Of a DNA stretch of 64,000 bases, positions 27,925-41,659 are shown in pieces. Every line of letters starts with the position of its first letter. Within the stretch, counting starts at the first letter, position 1. A program made the translations under genes and the position numbers. The notes under the pieces were generated by a model. It was not told where the DNA came from. It ran no database searches and was given only the letters and a program-made list of their open reading frames with translations. Source of the DNA: Balanoglossus misakiensis (lineage: Eukaryota; Hemichordata); contig CM082594.2 in NCBI GenBank assembly GCA_040954595.2, forward strand, positions 11,842,001-11,906,000. Reading direction: 5' to 3'.

Positions 27925-29025
27925 ATGGAAAATGTAACCGCGAACCAAACAGAAGTAACAATTGTTGATGATCCATCGAACGGATCATTTTCATCAGGAA
28001 ACGTTTTTCAAGTTCCCGATACCTATGAAGCGATCCTATACTGCGCTTTCTTCGTGCTGATAATAACAGGTAACATCTGGGTAATAGCTGCCGTCATACG
28101 ACAACCGAAACTTCGAAAGTCAACTACCAATTGGTTTATTGTGTCCCTGTCATTATCGGATCTGTTAGTGGCAATCTTTCAGGTACCGTACCACTTCTTT
28201 TACGAGTATTTCCCAGGTGTGTTCAATGCTCTCAATGATGACATTGTGGTGTGTCGCACCTTTGCCTGGTTCCAGTGGACGGCGCGTTTCGCTACTGTCA
28301 ACTCCCTCATCGGCGTTGGTGTCGATCGATTTAGAGCCATCGTGCAGCCTATGAAACCCAAGATTTCAGGAGCTCAGGCAGCATGGATTATAGCGATAAT
28401 ATGGCTGGCATCGCTGGGGTATTCCATCTATAGACCGATCATGTACACCAAGCAAGTCTATACGTTCGGAAACAGCACCCTGGCTTTCTGCATGGTGGCT
28501 TTCGAGTATCGCCCAATCTACCACTGGTCCAGGTTGATGGATTTTCTTGTGATGTACCTGGTTCCCTTGATTGTGATCACCAGTCTTTATGCTACCATGA
28601 TCGCCACTCTCTGGTTTTCCAAAGGACCATCTAATGCGTCAAACCGTAACAAAAGAAGGGCTGTGAAAATGCTGTCGCTGGTCGTCATCATGTTCGCCTT
28701 CAGTTGGTTTCCATACTATTGGTTCACGCTGTACTACCAGTACACAGATCCATTCGATATCGAGACGCATATGGTGAGGCACTCGATGATTTTCTGGCAC
28801 ATTGCCCACACCGCTTACGTCAGCAACAGTTTCATCAACCCCTTCCTGTATGCCTACTTCAGCGAAAGTTTCCGCAGAGAATTCTACCGTATGTTTCCAT
28901 GCCTTCGACGCTTCGCCACACCCAGGGTTGCACCAGACACCACTATGAACTCCAAGTCGCGCACTAATGGTACCTTAGTTAGTACAGTGTCCCAGTCACA
29001 CGTTGGTGCAGACAGTACCGTCTAG
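27925..29025 (+). CDS. Class A (rhodopsin-family) G-protein-coupled receptor, peptide-receptor type
   Basis: A single 366-residue exon. The N terminus is short and glycosylatable (NVT, NQT, NGS). Seven helices carry the class A landmarks: GN in TM1 (N50), LSLSDL in TM2 (D79), Cys110 paired with Cys189 in the second extracellular loop, DRF (134-136) replacing DRY, W160 in TM4, P214 in TM5, FSWFP (259-263) in TM6 and NPFLY (305-309) in TM7. Cys326 after helix 8 is a possible palmitoylation site. The third loop is basic (NRNKRRAVKML), usual for peptide receptors of the RFamide/galanin/orexin/tachykinin broad group. The ligand cannot be named from sequence. The gene stands alone between two gene-poor regions. 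An AATAAA about 1.17 kb downstream (30200) is a candidate poly(A) signal. Plus-strand frame 28704-28967 is a shadow. Confidence 0.93.
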   Translation: MENVTANQTEVTIVDDPSNGSFSSGNVFQVPDTYEAILYCAFFVLIITGNIWVIAAVIRQPKLRKSTTNWFIVSLSLSDLLVAIFQVPYHFFYEYFPGVFNALNDDIVVCRTFAWFQWTARFATVNSLIGVGVDRFRAIVQPMKPKISGAQAAWIIAIIWLASLGYSIYRPIMYTKQVYTFGNSTLAFCMVAFEYRPIYHWSRLMDFLVMYLVPLIVITSLYATMIATLWFSKGPSNASNRNKRRAVKMLSLVVIMFAFSWFPYYWFTLYYQYTDPFDIETHMVRHSMIFWHIAHTAYVSNSFINPFLYAYFSESFRREFYRMFPCLRRFATPRVAPDTTMNSKSRTNGTLVSTVSQSHVGADSTV

Positions 29026-29202
29026 AATTATACCTTCTAGCTAATGATTACGAAGACAGCAATCGCTTCTCGTTTTCCTCGTAAGGACAATAACAACATT
29101 TCTCCAACCAATATAAGCCACACATCGACTTTAGCTGGATATCATGGAAGTATCAGAACACACAATAATAATAAGTGAACCAAAGATTGTTTTTTACACA
29201 AA

Positions 29203-29262
29203 ACAACACAACACAACACAACACAACACAACACAACACAACACAACACAACACAACACAAC
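29203..29262. repeat. (AACAC)n pentanucleotide repeat
   Basis: Twelve tandem ACAAC/AACAC units, about 180 bases after the GPCR stop codon and therefore probably inside its 3' UTR. Confidence 0.95.
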
Positions 29263-32200
29263 ATCATTTCTATGAGGGAAAGAGATGTGTTTCTCAGAGG
29301 GGTATTAATCTAAATGAATACCTCTCTCACATGTTATCGGATATCATATACCAAATGTACTAGCAATACATACTTGACATAAAAGCCTTTGAAAATATAT
29401 ATCTATAGTCTTTTCAATTCATGGGTAATTTTTAATTTACTCAACGGACGGGATTTCACCAAGATGAAGGGCCAGTAACATGTAACTTTTGCAGTTACAC
29501 TCTTATTATACAAATATTTACTTCATGTAAGAACTACATGTATTTAAGTGGGTAGTTACACTGTTTTGAATAAGTTAATGATCTTAAGCTTTGCTTCGTA
29601 ACATAAGCATATGTGTTGTTAAATGATTAACAAAGCGTTCAATTGTATATGTTCTTCGTAAAATGCGCATTAGATATTTTCCAATGTTTGACAAAGACTT
29701 TAAGTACTAATGTTCCTCAAAGAAAACAAGTATTTTCAAGCAGTGATGAAACGTCGGTTGGACAGAGCTGAGTATCAGTACTGATGTACCGGGTACTTGC
29801 TTCATGTGTTAAAAGCATTGACCTAATTGGCATTGATATATTCTTATGTTATGATCAGTACATGTAAGAGTAATGTGTGCTTACCAAGAATAAGCGACCA
29901 CTTTTTAATGATCTGATCTGATCTGCAATGTTCAGTTTTACAAATACATGTATATTCATTGGTGATCACTATAAATCCAGTCAAACTTTCTTCAAAACTT
30001 GTAGTTTAATTTCAATCTCGCACGAACAATGCCTAGTAGATCGTACTCAGAAATCACTCCGAAATTGGATTACTAAACTAGTTATGTCATCATGATTTTC
30101 TTTGTGATTATTTACCTATCATGAGCTTAATTAAAATACTTACAATCATGAATCATACATTTATTATGATATTTATTTTCAATGTTATTGTTTGAAGACA
30201 ATAAAGTTATGTTTCGTGCAGTGGCAAGTTTCATCTATTTCATAATTAAGACAACACACTTACAGCTTGCACATGAACATAAACACCATACGCGCATTGT
30301 CTATTGCGTACATTCAAATACAACCCTATCCATGCCTCAAATCATCAAATATATGAGGTACATATACAAAACTCGATTCCTGAGCGAATGAGACTAATCT
30401 TATACATTCGCCTTTATGACATCTTCTGACGTACATGATACTGTGAAAATACCGCATCTTCCGGATAACCATTAAATCTCCTTGTTCAGTCTAAAAATTT
30501 ACTAGAACTAGCTATCATGTTCCACCTCTGGAAAACAATCACCCATCCACATGATCACTGTTGACGGACCCTTTCATGTGTAAACGGATACCACAAGTTC
30601 TATCGCATTCTTCCTATTAGCCAATTATGTAAATTAGCAATAAACGTCCATGACAAGAGCTACGTCCTGGTTAATAAAGCCATTACAATATGCACCATAA
30701 TGAGATACCAATCATCAGATTGATTGAAATGGAATATGATAGCTATTGATATGAACTCTACAACCTCTTTATAATCTGATGGATCATGTAAAAGAAGGGG
30801 AGAGTAATATTATCTCTTGATGTTATTGATCATGTAATCCATGAACGCGCAATTCAAGTTGCATTTTAAAAATATACAAGAAGAGTTAACATTTATCAAT
30901 TCTAGCCCTAAATAGCTAAATAAATAGAATGAACAAATGAACAAAAGAACAAATCACTTAATGATTGCACGTAGTCCAAAATGATGAATGAAAGGATGGA
31001 TAGATACCTAGACTGATGTACAAACAAAGAGACAGAAAGATTAAAATTATCTCTTATTCTTTTTTGAACAAAACTGTTCCTATTTATTTCATAAGACACA
31101 GAGCCAAACTGCAAAGCGTAGACTTAACATGGACCGTGTATACCTTTTTGTGAAGGCGTGCTAAAACCATTGAAATGGACATCAGTGCCTTACAGCAAAT
31201 CTACCTAGGGGCGTTCATTAGAAAGTTTGGTTGTTTCCAGAAATGTTGCAAGGATAGTAAAGGTCTGGTGAGGCCTGAGATAATGAAAGAGGCTGTCATT
31301 TTTGCATAAACCTGCAACAGTAGAATATATCTATATAATATAATAATAATATAGAATATAATGCTATCTATTCTATTCACTCGTCGATATTGTGTGATAC
31401 TGTTTTGAACATGGCACATATTTAACAGTCAGCTTTCCATAAAGAATGTACTGATGCATTTGAATTTCAGGATTTAAACATAGTACTGACGTTTAAGTTG
31501 CAATCTTGACGTGACAATTAATCCTTTCATAATTCTTCAGGCTGATTTTTGGTCTGGAGGTTTTTACCATTTAAACAAGAATAAAACGTAGATGCAAGTT
31601 TTGAAGAGGCGCAATCGTTACTCGCCTGCACAGTACAGTACCCATGATTTTAACGATTCACTGATATATGAAAGTGCTATTCACATGCGGGCTTTTGTAA
31701 CTAAAGGCATCATGTCATCATCTTCATCACGATCCGTAAATTCACGATCACTTGGAAATTGTTTTCCTGCGGCAGTCACATACCCAGATGACTTTGCAGA
31801 TAATTGCGTTCGCAACAAGATGGCATTATTATGATATGGACACTAAACACTTCCAGTTAGGTCGGTGCCTTTGAATGTGAAGCGGCCTTTTGTCATCATT
31901 AAAGAGACTTTTCCAAGGTATTCAGTTTAATGGGCTTGACCCGCAGGCCTATGCTAATCACCATTGGTTTATTTTTTCTTATTTAATTTGAGGAGATGCA
32001 TATCGACCCTTAAACTTTATGTCCTGTTGAACAAGTGCAAATAATTTATGACGTGTTTTATTCCATCTAATGATTGAAAGGATTGGACATGCACCAATTG
32101 GGATTTACGTGAATTCAAACATTCGCTACAAACAAGTTTAGCATTCAATAAAAGACATTTTCTTAAGGGTTAGGGTATGTATGAAATTGAAATTAAAGAT

Positions 32201-33759
32201 ATTATTGTGAGCATATTTATTACTTCATTGGGCTTCATGGGATGATATGACGTTTGGTGTCACTGCTGCAGAAACCTTTGCTTACCATACCTCAAATGAA
32301 AATTCAACTTTGCCAGTCACCGCGCTTCACCAAGTGCAAAGCCAATTTGTTTTGACAGAGCATAAATATTTCCTACCGACAGTTGTTTTACTCCAAGGGC
32401 GAGCGTAAATTACAATTAACCTCTAGTAAGATGAAGTGTTAAACTTTCCTCGATTATGATAATCCTGAACAATGACCTTAGACTGTCTATGCTGCAGGCT
32501 GATGTTATGCAGTCATTTTGACGGATACCACTGATTCAGGCAATGAAATCAATACATTTGTAGCATGAAATATTTCCTGTCCCTTGTACCAGTTGTTGCT
32601 TCACCCAACTGAGATTGATTCGCTAAGTTAATATGTAAAAATATAAGGTTTATAACGAGATGTTTAAAAACCTTTTCTACTTGGCCATGCCACTTCCAAG
32701 CAAAAATTGAAAGATATGCATACGGGTACATAACAACTATAGTTTGGAGTGTCTAATGTAAAAACATTCTCCTCACAGAATAGTCATACCCAATGATGTC
32801 TAACGTGCCATAAAATTGTAAGTTGTAAAGGCGGATTTCTTAGCATCGAGAGACAGATAAACACGGAAAAGTCAAGGTTTTCATCCCATTGACCTACTGA
32901 CCTTACACAAAATAACAGAAAGTCTGTAAAATGCTAACGTGACACTTAACGGCGGCGTCTTTAAACATTATTATTACAATTTTTGTTTCAAAATGATATC
33001 ATCATGATGTTGTACACAGCAACACCAAGAGTATTGTGTCTACTTTTTACATCACTTTTACTTATAAGCTTATGGGTGAAGCTGGGATAGAAATATTATA
33101 TTGGGGCATCATATATCATATCATAAGTTTGGTCCTATAAGCTCACTGGAAAATAACCAGTTATTAATTTATTCACCAATACTATTATAATTTTAAAGGA
33201 AACCTATTGTATTATAACAGCAGAGAGTGCTGTTCAAAGGGCAGTTGTTATTTGCATTTGCCCATGCATCGATAACTCAGTATTTGTGAACATGTCATCA
33301 CTGACACGGCATAAACTGCTAAGTTGCTATTTAGAGGCAATGAGAGAAAAACTGAATGATGCCTCTTGACAGGAAGTCAGTTCATATCCCTGACACACGA
33401 AGAGTTAAAAATAAACTCTCAACAATTTTACTTTGACTTGGTCAAGTTCAAGGTAATAAGTTTAAGTGATATAATTAGCAACGTGTGATATAAATAACAC
33501 ACAAATAGTTGATGTACACTGGAGTTAATGTAACCTTAGTTTTGTGTGATTTTTTAAGGTTCTAATGGAGGAAGCTGAGACAAAATGGCCCAACAGTTAG
33601 CTATGATCTTGTGCACGTCTAGGCGACTGGCTGAAATGATGCTTATGGGCATTGCCAATTTTGGTTATTGATAATAAGTGGAAACAATTTATTGCCACTT
33701 TTTGGATTAACTGGCGCATGTCAATGCTAAACTTCAGTAATCCAAATTATTGAATTTTT

Positions 33760-34231
33760 TTATGTATGTACATACATACATACATACATGATACATACAT
33801 ACATACATACATACATACATACATACATACATACATACATACATACATACATACATAATACATACATTCATACATACATACATACATACATACATACATA
33901 CATACATACATACATACATACATACATACATACATACATACATACATACAATGATACATACAATGATACATACATACATACATACATACATACATACATA
34001 CATACATACATACATACATACATACATACATACATACATACATACATACATACATACATACATACATACATACATACATACATACATACATACATACATA
34101 CAATGATACATACAATGATACATACATACATACATACATACATACATACATACATACATACATACATACATACATACATACATACATACATACACACACA
34201 CATACATACATACATACATACATACATACAT
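33760..34231. repeat. (TACA)n tetranucleotide array with a 152-bp higher-order repeat
   Basis: About 470 bases of CATA/TACA repeat, the reverse complement of the motif at 10.0-10.5 kb. The left edge begins with two TATG units that flip into TACA. A double CAATGATACATA interruption occurs at 33949 and again at 34101, exactly 152 bases (38 units) apart, which shows segmental duplication within the array. Long frames through it are artefacts. Confidence 0.97.
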
Positions 34232-37200
34232 GTAAATATTTGGTCATCACTGGCATGCTGTTGTGGCTTACCAGTCTCAATTGTTCTTGGTTATGTTGGG
34301 GGTTTCCCTAACCCATTCAGTCAATCTGAGTGGGTTACTAGTATGTTGCAACCAATCGATTTCATTGGGCTTTTTAAAGACCATATTGAATACATCTGTT
34401 TATTTACCAAGGGATGGCCAAGCAAGATGACAGTTTCGAGGTTCAGTGCGTTTGACGTCTTTCCAACCATCTACGTCACTCTGTGTTGCCAAAAAACTCC
34501 AACTCTCAGTCAGTGACGTCAGAGAATTGTTCAGTTTAGATCTGGTGTGGTACTGAGTTATCGACAACGTACAACCTTGTCACTCATTTAGAATGTTTAC
34601 GTACAATCTCAATGCGCACTAAATCTTTCATCCACTCGACATGTAGCGATCATGTTACTAACTTAAAATGGGGAAGACATGTTTTTATCCAATCATTTAT
34701 GACTCACCAAACTGGAGCTACTTATAAGACGTTTCTATGAATCAAATCATTTGGTTCAATCTGCAATCATTGCGACCTTCACATTCACTTTTCACTAAAC
34801 CATATAGTTAAATTTTGTTATCATTTTAACTGGGCGATTTAATCCTATTAAATCTGTACTGTCACTTATGCAAATTTAATTACCATAAATCTTAGTTTAT
34901 TTCAAACATTTGTTCTCGTGCATGTCCATGCCAGGTTTAAAGATTGGTTAAATGCACTTAATATGGTCTCCAATGCATATGCACCAAAGTACGACTGCCA
35001 TCATCATGATAATGAAAGAATTATATCTATAGTAATTGGAAAAGTAGAGAATTTAAAATAGACAATCATCAGTATTTCTCTGTATTTGCCGAAAGGATTC
35101 AAGCTTTAGGCCTAGAAATGTTTGACTCAAAAGAGCCATATTCTGAAATCTGTTCCCAAAGTCTATCTTCCACTTTTTTCATTGATTGAAAGGGTCACGC
35201 ATTGCATTGTTTGCTACGCCATTCAACTCACACACTGCAGCACAATTACGAAGATAACGGGTGGTTGTCCCACAGTGCAAAGCGAGACTAATTAGCCCAA
35301 TCTATCACATGTGGACTGCTCCATTGCAGAGGGTGATTTCCTCCGCACTCTTGACACCGAGAAAAAAAAAGATGCTCAGAAAGTATTTAAATGTTGATTG
35401 ACACGAGCAATAAAGTAAAACAATTGCGATAAGCGATGTCCCTAATGAAGGACAGATCTGACCGTGCCAATATAAGGGGTGTTTTCAACAAATTGACAAT
35501 TTATATGTAAATTATCAGCTTATAGGTAGAGCATGTCAAAAATTTGCAGCCCTTCTCAAGGGGTATTTGTATTACTGCTTCCTGAACAGTTATAATGTGA
35601 CAAGTATTGGATCATTAGGCCAGGAGCATATTACTCCCACTTGGCAACTATTTACAAATATCTCACTATGAAATTTGGGGGAAGGGACGCACTATTCTAA
35701 ATCGCCATTAAAACATCTTATCGATCTGTCTTGTTGAACGAAAGGTAACAATACATTTTGACTTATCACACTGGTACCGGTACATTATGATAATTATCTA
35801 ATACGCCAAATCCCCCTGTTTCATTCAGAAGCAGTTCTAGTGTAAAGAAATCATTGTGATTACTACATCTTCATCATCAGGAAATTAAGCCGACTGAAGA
35901 AAATTTACAATGCAAATAAAATTAGATGATTCACGGAGGAGACTTTTATATTGTCAGTTTGATGGGCAGGGCTTACATAAGCTTATATCTGACTACGTTG
36001 GGTAAATTGTACCACTTGGCGTGTTTGCATCGCGTTCCAGGCTAGCTTGTTAGCAGTTGTCTGTAGCAATTAGCCCCAGGCTCCTTCTGGTGACAAATCT
36101 TGCAAAGAAATCACAATTAGAGTACTTTGGATCATTACTGGAATTTTCCAACATCCGGAACAAAACGAACGCACCAAGTGCTTATCACTTGGTAACAGTT
36201 GAAGGAATATAATAAGCAAACAAGCCTTCTACATAACTTCCTGAAATCTGATTGAGCTTGTGTGTAAGATGACATCTATTGATAGCAAAGCGCGCATTAA
36301 TTTGGGGGATAATTTCTCAAATAGCATACTCAACAAACATTGGCATGGCATGGATTTGTGTATGACATGTCAGATTTATTGTGTAATGTCGCAGCTGTAG
36401 ACACAGAAACAAACAATATTTCTCAAGTCGTAACAACTCATTTGATCTGAGCGATTCAATGATTGCGTTGATGGACGGACAGATTATTTGAACTGTGATA
36501 TGTGCCTCGCACTGTCGACTTAACATGGTATCAACTGCCGACTAAATGTTTAGGAAGCTATCAACTCTTCATGGGGACCATTCTTTTTTCAATTTCCTCC
36601 CGGGTTTCCAAGGTTACTTGAATTTGTTTATCTTAATTGGGGTGGATTTCATAATTGGATGGAGCAAGTGAAAGCTATAACTGTTCGGGCACAGTTCCAA
36701 TTATGATGAGTAACCATTGATCCAAAATGTTATCAATCCTAGTCCAATTTCTCGGGGTTCGGATAATGTTCAGGATGTAAAGTGACTATACACAAAAGGA
36801 CAAGTGCTACTGAAGGAATCTAGGAACATCCATAACAGACTGAAGACAGTTCAAACCTCAGAAAGATGCAAATGCATTTTCATTCAGCTGCTCAGGAAAC
36901 CTTACACGGTTTTCGTAGAATGTATGAAATCAATTATTTGAAAGACACTCTTGCTGCCTCTGTACAACCTTCCAGAAAACATGAACTTCATAAGATTTTA
37001 AGGGTTTTCTAATTGACAATCAATCAATTCATTGTTAATTTGAAAGAGAGTGTTTACTTTCCCTTTCTTTAGTTAAATCCCTCAGGCTGCAAATAAATGA
37101 ACTGGTTATAAACAGGTCTGTCTCCTGCTGAAGTATAACTAAAATGAGAATATAATATAAAAAGATAAAGCTTATATACTTGTTGCCTGATACCTGGGCA

Positions 37201-37916
37201 AATGAAATACTTCAACCGGGTCTGCTAAAAAGCAAAGCTACAGAGGTTATCAAATGTCTTAAAGGGTTAATAAACGCTGTCAGTTACAAGATCTGTGTTG
37301 TTTATAGAACAGTGTAGTCACTACTCTTGCCGCTGTGTGCATTTCTGTTGCCGGCGAATTGCCTCTTAATGGAACACTGTCAGTTACAACGTGAGCTGTT
37401 TCCAAATTGGCACCGCCACTACTCTATAACTTAATGCACGTTTCTGTTGCGAATTGGGTCTTATGGCAAAAAAGTTCCCCAGGTTTACCCTGCCTGTGTG
37501 ATTCTGCAAAATGACTATAAGAGTGAAATTTGCACTGTTAAAGCAAATTATCTGAAAAGCTTCCTCAAAATGGATAAAGATGCCCTACATTTGCATACAT
37601 TTTGAATAGAACTTGGGAAAGTTGCAAAAAACATGTTAGGGACCTATTTATGACAAAAGTGTGTGTCTGTGGCAAAAATTAAACCAAAATAAAAGGGACA
37701 GAAGGGGTTTTACAAGACGGGAAACAAAAAGAAGCTCTGTTTTGAGTTGCCATGACTATTTCACAATATTCTACCAAAAGAGAAGTGGAAAGATTTTGTA
37801 TTGGTTTACTGAGTAAATGCTCGAATGAAAATAAAACCTAGCATGTACAGAAATCATGATGTAGTTAAGTACTCTTGTGGAAGGACTATTTGTATGCATG
37901 TATGTTAAGAATTTAC

Positions 37917-38115
37917 CGAGTTTTTCACCGTCGATGATGAAAGCTATTTGGTCAGACAAACTGATCGGTCTGAAGTTTTGGCAACTCCATTTCAAAGGAG
38001 CAGAAAGGTCAACAGTAAACGTTACATCATCCTCAAGAGTTACCTTTTCAATCAAGATTTCCATATGAAAGGCCTTTTGAGAATGGGGGAATGACACGTA
38101 ATGAAAACCAAAGGT
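37917..38115 (-). other. Possible isolated coding exon, function unknown
   Basis: A minus-strand open segment of 199 bases lies between a CTGCAG acceptor-like site and a GGTAAATT donor-like site. Its translation contains VTLEDDVTFTVDLSAPLKW and ISLSDQIAFIIDGEKLG, which has alternating beta-strand-like character. The acceptor lacks a good pyrimidine tract. I recognise no family and found no partner exon, so it may be chance or a gene fragment. Confidence 0.22.
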
Positions 38116-39961
38116 CTGCAGACCATTTTGGAGCTACTCTGCCTGCCCGACGTAACTTGCAAAACTGGTGAGTGTAGCACATGAAACACCTTCATTTTAT
38201 ATGATGTCTGTCCACTTTATTTTAATCTAAGATCTATTGATGTTATTCTGAACATTATGAAGATTCCTGTGAAAATTTCAACGTGGAGAATCTTTGTATT
38301 TATGACCAGGTATGTCCTGCATATCACTTGCTAGCACTGTACATGTACTTGTTCTGCACCAAAAACGTACAAGTGCTGCCAAGAATATTTGATCTCATCC
38401 AAACCTAACACTTTCAGTTTACGATCATCCTGAGTGATATCATGAATCCAGTGCTCTTCTGACTTCTAGCAACTTTACAAACACGATTGCCACTAGTGTT
38501 ATATTCAAAGGGGCTTAACTTTACTGTGTGTGGATTACAGTCTTGCCAATCAATCGCAAATAGTCCAAGCGGCCTTGTATTTTTTGCTGTTTACTAGATG
38601 TCACCAACAGCAGAGTTCAAACCCAGCTTGCAAGAGCAATCAGCAGGTATGGAGGTACGACTACACAGCTCCATCGCCCGTGTAATTAGAATTAACGCGT
38701 TCACTCTTCAATATGTCACGATGTGATCATCTTGATACATTTTTCATGGTTTATTAATATTCTATTAGCAACTGGGTGAACTCGCGTAAAGTGGAATCGA
38801 GGCTGTCAGATCAATTCAGCTTAGAAACTAATTCTACATACGAAAATACTCTCCCATGCAATTGTTTATACCTGTGAGGTTAGCAGCTGAGATATTAATT
38901 ATTCAATATTTAAACACTAAAGCAAACACAAAATAATATTTTAATGGTCTAAACAGAATGTGGGACACATTAGGCTTTACACCATTTCTGGCATGCTAGT
39001 TTTGAGGCAGTTTAGGTAATGCAAATGTCTCATACCCTAACATGTTAAATGACTCAAGGACCCAAACAATTTGATCACAAAGGTAAAACTTAGTTATACA
39101 CATTTGACATCATGTAGTCAAATCTTCTGATGGACCCCAAAATGAGATACATTTATACTTTAAGTCATGTGACGGCCATCTTGACCCAAATCAGGGTAAG
39201 ATGGGCACAGCATTGACTGGACTCAATTTGTTAACACTGCACAACCAGCGACATAATTGGACTAGGGAACCTGTGACGCGTGCGCACTTGATCTTGATAG
39301 AAAGTAACACATATAATAATTTCAATTATATCCGTCAAGTTCTTTTTTCACTCCAGCTGTTTCCAAATTTCCTGTAGAACGCACCACACTTTTTTCCAAA
39401 CCCACAGTAATACTAATAATCCTGGCTGCGATATTTGTAAAACTGAACAGGGATTAACACCATACATAACACAGCCGGCAGATGTCTTTCACTTGCTTTT
39501 CGAATAGCCCTTACACACACACAGTGGCAAGTAATATATGTCTTGGCTTATACACCTTCACTTTATCCAAACTATTTTCGAACAGTGTAAACTTATGTAA
39601 TAGCCAGTAAATATTGGATAAAGTGATCTGTCACTCGAGAAACGCAAAGATTCTAATACATAACAGTCACTCCACAAACCGTGACGTGAATAGGTACCCA
39701 TTCTTATTCAAATCTACTGGTACATTGGCTTAAACATATTATTTTTACAAGTAGGTAATGTATATTGACATGTTGCCATGACAATCATCATGTCATCGCA
39801 AACATGACAACATACTTTCCCCACACAGGATCCCAGTGCATAAATAAAACAAATTTACACCTTCATAAAAAATATCAGCCACGGTTAGTAATTATACTAA
39901 CAATACATGTATTTCTGATCTCTCTTCAGATTATTAATCACTTAATAATACATCGGAAACA

Positions 39962-41659
39962 ATGTCATGCTCCCGAATGCGATTGGCTGTCTGTATTGCA
40001 ATCGCAGGCGCCATTGCAATAGCTGCCATAGTAGTCCTAGCCGTATTTTGGGATGGGAACATATCTAGTAAGTGACTTTGGAGTTACATAATTTGAGTGT
40101 CTTCTCTTCTGAAAACTTTTTAAGGCTTTGTGACATGCAATTGCAGGAAAATGGATCACCATCATGACCTGGCCTGGGACTTATATAAAGAGGGGAGTAT
40201 ACTAATTATTGTGTTAGGAGATTATTGGCGTAGCTCTAGGCTTTGTTACTCTCCAAGTCCAAGGTCCTCGATAAACTCAGGGTGATTCCATGATTTACTT
40301 GTTCATATGCATATGAATATCAGTTAACATAGTCCCACGCAACTGACATGCGCGAATGTGATCCATTGACCGTCTAATATGTTTCACACCAATAAATGCG
40401 GGATCATAAACATTACTTTGTACAGACAACTGATGTATTTTTAACCGTTTTTTAGTATTATTTTTTTATGTGGTGTTTTCTTTTTTATATATCTGTCTAA
40501 TCTATGGGATTTTTTCTATATCCTGAAACAAAGATTTAATTAAATTAAAAATTACATATTATAAAACAGTATATTTGACCCTATACACAGGCTAACAGTT
40601 ATTATTATTGGTCGAATAGATTCATGAGAACACCCAAGACAGAACAGAAAAGCCAAGTCAAAGACATAGAACGGAACAGCCAAAGACAGCGCCTAAATCT
40701 ACATCTGATTTTAACCAGATTGTGCATGGACTAGATTAAAGCCTGGCCATACGTCTTTATTAAGTCATTTTGGTTATTTTTTTTTTTAATTTTTAGATGA
40801 CTCCAGCAAAAGTCAAACACATGATCATGGTGGGGGTGGTGATGGTGACAGTAGTGACTCTGTCGATATGGAAAAACCATGTGAAGCGGGTGATACACGA
40901 TCAGAATACACACCTATGGGGACACTGGTGGAGGTCAACACAAATGTGACAGCTTACGTTACTCAACCACAGGAAGTATCGTGTAAAGGTGCTGTTTTGG
41001 TTTTTCACGACATATTTGGGTTAGATATTGGCGCGACCAGAGCGGCTGCAGATGACATGGCTAAACACGGTTACACGGCAGTGCTGCCGGATCTGTTTCG
41101 TGGAGATCCGTGGAGCGGTTCTTTGTTTGACTTCGTACAGTTTTCTGTGTGGATGAACGGACAACCACAGGAACGTATCAATGCTGACATTGACGCAACA
41201 ATAGATTACATGAAACAAAGCCTTGGCTTTGACGATTTGGGGATTGTTGGGTTTTGCTGGGGAGGGTCCCAGGTTGTGCTTGGCGCTTCGCGGCTTGGTA
41301 TTGAACTGAAGGCCGGGATTTCATTCTATGGCAGTCCTATGCCAATAGATACTATTCTCGCCATGAGAGCCCCGTCGCTATTGGTCCACGCCGAAAACGA
41401 CACTGTTACGCCAGTCTCGGTTGTAGAGAACTACAAGGTGGTGTTACAGAATGCGAACAGACTCCTATCAAACATTGATGAAGATAGCAGCACCATCGTG
41501 GACCCGTCTCTCGCAACTTACGTAAAGATTTTTGAAGACGTAGGTCATGGTTTCGCTCACAGAGGAAATCGAAGCGACCTCGCTGTTATGCAGGCTGCCA
41601 CAGAGGCCTTTGATGATATGTACATGTGGCTAGATACGTACTTACCAAGTGAAGGGTAA
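39962..41659 (+). CDS. Membrane-anchored dienelactone hydrolase-like protein 1 (Cys-Asp-His triad present)
   Basis: Exons 39962-40067 and 40797-41659, joined at phase 1 (A|AT), give 322 residues. Exon 1 encodes a short N terminus (MSCSRMRL) and a hydrophobic segment (about 8-30), a signal anchor. Exon 2 opens with a His/Gly/Asp/Ser-rich linker and continues into an alpha/beta-hydrolase of the dienelactone hydrolase (DLH) family, related to carboxymethylenebutenolidase. GFCWGG places the nucleophile at Cys189; HAENDTV gives Asp237 and DVGHGFAHR gives His286. The oxyanion-side strand motif (VLVFHDIFG) and PDLFRGDPW are also present. Family knowledge: DLH enzymes hydrolyse lactones and esters. 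Inference: a type II membrane ectoenzyme or lumenal enzyme with N-glycosylation sites such as NVT. First gene of the tandem cluster. AATAAA lies at 41964, 305 bases after the stop. Substrate unknown. Confidence 0.9.

Larger units (their letters stand above)
29026..39961. other. 11-kb gene-poor stretch
   Basis: The GPCR 3' UTR should occupy the first kilobase or so. After that I see only AT-rich spacer, a pentanucleotide repeat, a large (TACA)n array and one possible isolated exon at 37917-38115. No transposase, reverse transcriptase or other domain is recognisable. Confidence 0.5.

Noticed and set aside
33734-34516. Long frames through the second tetranucleotide array
   Set aside because: Same artefact; the plus-strand extension to 34516 has no recognisable domain.
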